A stretch of DNA of 37,458 bases from Hyphomicrobiales bacterium (lineage in GTDB: Bacteria > Pseudomonadota > Alphaproteobacteria > Rhizobiales > Rhizobiaceae): assembly GCA_900474095.1 (NCBI GenBank), contig UCOA01000016.1, positions 1 through 37,458 on the forward strand, written 5' to 3'. Numbering within the stretch: position 1 is the first letter of the stretch; each line of letters starts with the position of its first letter. Made by a program: the position numbers and the translations under genes. Under the pieces are notes generated by a model. That model was given only the letters and a program-made list of their open reading frames with translations, did not search any database and was not told the DNA's origin. Below, one piece after another: positions 36,062 to 37,458 of the stretch.

Positions 36062-37081
36062 CTAAACGCGGACGGCTTCCAGTCCCAATTCCGGCGCCAC
36101 CAGCGTGTGCGCTTCGTAGGCCGTGAAATCATTGGGCTGCAAACGCTGCTCCGTAAGTTCCATGTTGCGTATCAGGCTCGACGGTTTTGCAGTCCCGAGC
36201 AGGACGGAGGCGACAATGGGGTTCTGCAACGGAAACTGGATCGCGGGCGCTGCAAGAGGCAGGCCTTGCGATTGGGCGATCCCCTCCATCGCACCCACCT
36301 TGTCGAGAACCTCCTGGTTTGCCGGCATATAGTCGAAATGCGATCCCTCCACGGGGCCCGTCGCCAGAATACCCGAATTGAAAACGCCGCCAACCACCAG
36401 GGAGGTTTTCTTTTTTTCGCACAGCGGCAGCAGGCCGGCGGTGGCGGTGCGATCGAGCAGCGTATAACGCCCGGCAAGCAGGATGCAGTCGATATCGGCC
36501 TCTCTCATCACATCCAGGCAGACGGGGACTTCATTGACGCCGAGACCGTAGGCGGAGATGGCGCCACTGGATTTCAGTTCCTCCAGCGCCTTGAGGCCAC
36601 CGTCGAACAGTTGGCGGAGATAGACGCGGTTGCGCTCGGCGCCATGGGTGTAGACGCCGATGTCATGAACGAAGAGGATATCGATGCGGTTCAGCCCCAG
36701 CCGGGCATAGCTGAACTCGACCGATCGCATGATCCCGTCATAGGAATAGTCGTAATCGGTATCGAAAGGCAGCGGATCGACGAAGCCATAGCTCGGCACC
36801 TTGTCGTCCGCCACCGGGCGCTGCAATCGGCCGACCTTGGTCGACAGCACATAGCTGTTCTTGGGCTTGTCGCGCAGGAAATCGCCGACCCGTCTTTCAG
36901 CCAGGCCAAAACCATACCAGGGTGCGGTATCGAAAAACCGCAGTCCCGCATCCCAGGCGGCGGCTAACGTTTCCATCGCCGTCTCTCGCGGGCACGCACG
37001 GTACATGCCGCCCAAAGGCGCGGTGCCAAAACTGTATTCGGTAACGGACAGATCCGTCCCGCCGATTCTTCTTGTCTGCAT
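36062..37081 (-). CDS. Aldo/keto reductase, probable L-fucose (aldose) 1-dehydrogenase
   Basis: A 339-residue AKR barrel. The catalytic tetrad D51, Y56, K82 and H139 is whole (FFDTAPWYG, LSTKVGR, IDILFVHD). It belongs to the group of D-threo-aldose/L-fucose dehydrogenases, which oxidise the pyranose at C1 to the lactone, and the lactonase and mutarotase in the same cluster fit this. ATG 37081 is chosen after GGAGGAGAGG; a TTG directly before it adds one residue. It begins 33 bp after the dehydratase gene. Confidence 0.86.
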   Translation of the reverse strand: MQTRRIGGTDLSVTEYSFGTAPLGGMYRACPRETAMETLAAAWDAGLRFFDTAPWYGFGLAERRVGDFLRDKPKNSYVLSTKVGRLQRPVADDKVPSYGFVDPLPFDTDYDYSYDGIMRSVEFSYARLGLNRIDILFVHDIGVYTHGAERNRVYLRQLFDGGLKALEELKSSGAISAYGLGVNEVPVCLDVMREADIDCILLAGRYTLLDRTATAGLLPLCEKKKTSLVVGGVFNSGILATGPVEGSHFDYMPANQEVLDKVGAMEGIAQSQGLPLAAPAIQFPLQNPIVASVLLGTAKPSSLIRNMELTEQRLQPNDFTAYEAHTLVAPELGLEAVRV

Positions 37082-37114
37082 CAACCCTCTCCTCCCTCCG
37101 GCGGTCTCTTCCCG

Positions 37115-37458
37115 TCAGAGTGTCGCGCCCAGGTGCCAGGGCACGAATTCATTATCGCCGTAGCCGAACAGCTCGCTCTTCGTCTTGCTTCCGGACGCGG
37201 TATCGATGATCAGGTCAAAAATCTCCCGGCCCTTGCTGGCGATTGTCGCGTCCCCGGTGGCAATGGTGCCGCAATCGATGTCCATGTCCTCCTCCATGGC
37301 ACGATAGAGCGCCGTGTTGCTCGTTAGCTTGATGGATGGACAGGGACGGGAGCCGAAACAACTGCCGCGCCCTGTGGTGAACGTGATCACATTGGCGCCA
37401 CCGGCAACCTGGCCGGTTGCCGACACCGGGTCGTAGCCGGGCGTATCCATGAAGACGA
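37115..37458 (-). CDS. UxaA/GarD-family sugar-acid dehydratase, C-terminal part (cut by window edge)
   Basis: The visible 114 codons run out of the right edge in frame. FMDTPGYDPVSATGQVAGGANVITF-type sequence, GRGSCFGSRPCPSIKLTSN and MDIDCGTIATGD are C-terminal signatures of altronate/galactarate dehydratases. In this cluster the probable role is dehydration of L-fuconate (or a similar aldonate) to the 2-keto-3-deoxy acid, a step which in other bacteria is done by an enolase-superfamily enzyme. The N-terminus and any second subunit are outside the window. Confidence 0.85.
   Translation of the reverse strand, partial: VFMDTPGYDPVSATGQVAGGANVITFTTGRGSCFGSRPCPSIKLTSNTALYRAMEEDMDIDCGTIATGDATIASKGREIFDLIIDTASGSKTKSELFGYGDNEFVPWHLGATL

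Overview
The window looks like the chromosome of a GC-rich alphaproteobacterium of the Rhizobiaceae (Rhizobium/Agrobacterium/Ensifer type). The reasons are the pckA / chvI-chvG / hprK-manX-HPr / ahcY cluster, a DivL-type cell-cycle pseudokinase beside tsaE-amgK-murU-addBA-trxA, the folC-accD-trpABF block, and a sugar-acid catabolic operon with a CUT2 ABC transporter. I found no rRNA or tRNA gene, insertion sequence, prophage or CRISPR array. Names are from recalled family features; no database search was run.

Left part (1-8.9 kb): a BON-LysM protein (kbp-like), the ribosome-rescue hydrolase arfB and pckA lie on the minus strand. pckA is divergent from chvI across a 340-bp AT-rich region. The plus strand then carries chvI, chvG, hprK, manX and an HPr gene: an envelope/acid-stress two-component system linked to a regulatory, non-transporting PTS. 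ahcY follows, behind a perfect inverted repeat that resembles an SAH-responsive operator, and ends in a strong intrinsic terminator.

Middle (8.9-21.3 kb, plus strand): divL, with Tyr in place of the phospho-accepting His; a natural TsaE-AmgK fusion; murU; addB and addA; trxA. It combines cell-cycle control, tRNA t6A formation, peptidoglycan sugar recycling, double-strand-break repair and redox control. A bidirectional terminator separates trxA from the convergent folC.

Right-middle (21.3-29.5 kb, minus strand): trpF-trpB-trpA-accD-folC read as one direction of transcription with very tight trp junctions. Upstream of trpF is a 30-codon remnant that looks like a ribbon-helix-helix antitoxin gene with a palindrome before it. 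Then come a YgjP-type metallohydrolase, a DUF2852 membrane protein and an intracellular PHB depolymerase with a Cys nucleophile.

Right end (29.7-37.5 kb, minus strand): an apparent non-phosphorylating L-fucose (or similar 6-deoxy-/aldohexose) pathway: UxaA-type dehydratase (cut by the window edge), aldo/keto reductase, FucU mutarotase, binding protein, ABC ATPase, permease, zinc dehydrogenase and lactonase. The transporter promoter carries two perfect palindromes 42 bp apart, and GC-rich stem-loops sit 11-12 nt after the binding-protein and permease stop codons. The most interesting non-routine signals are these regulatory structures, the antitoxin remnant, the TsaE-AmgK fusion, and the loss of three of four zinc-ribbon cysteines in AccD.
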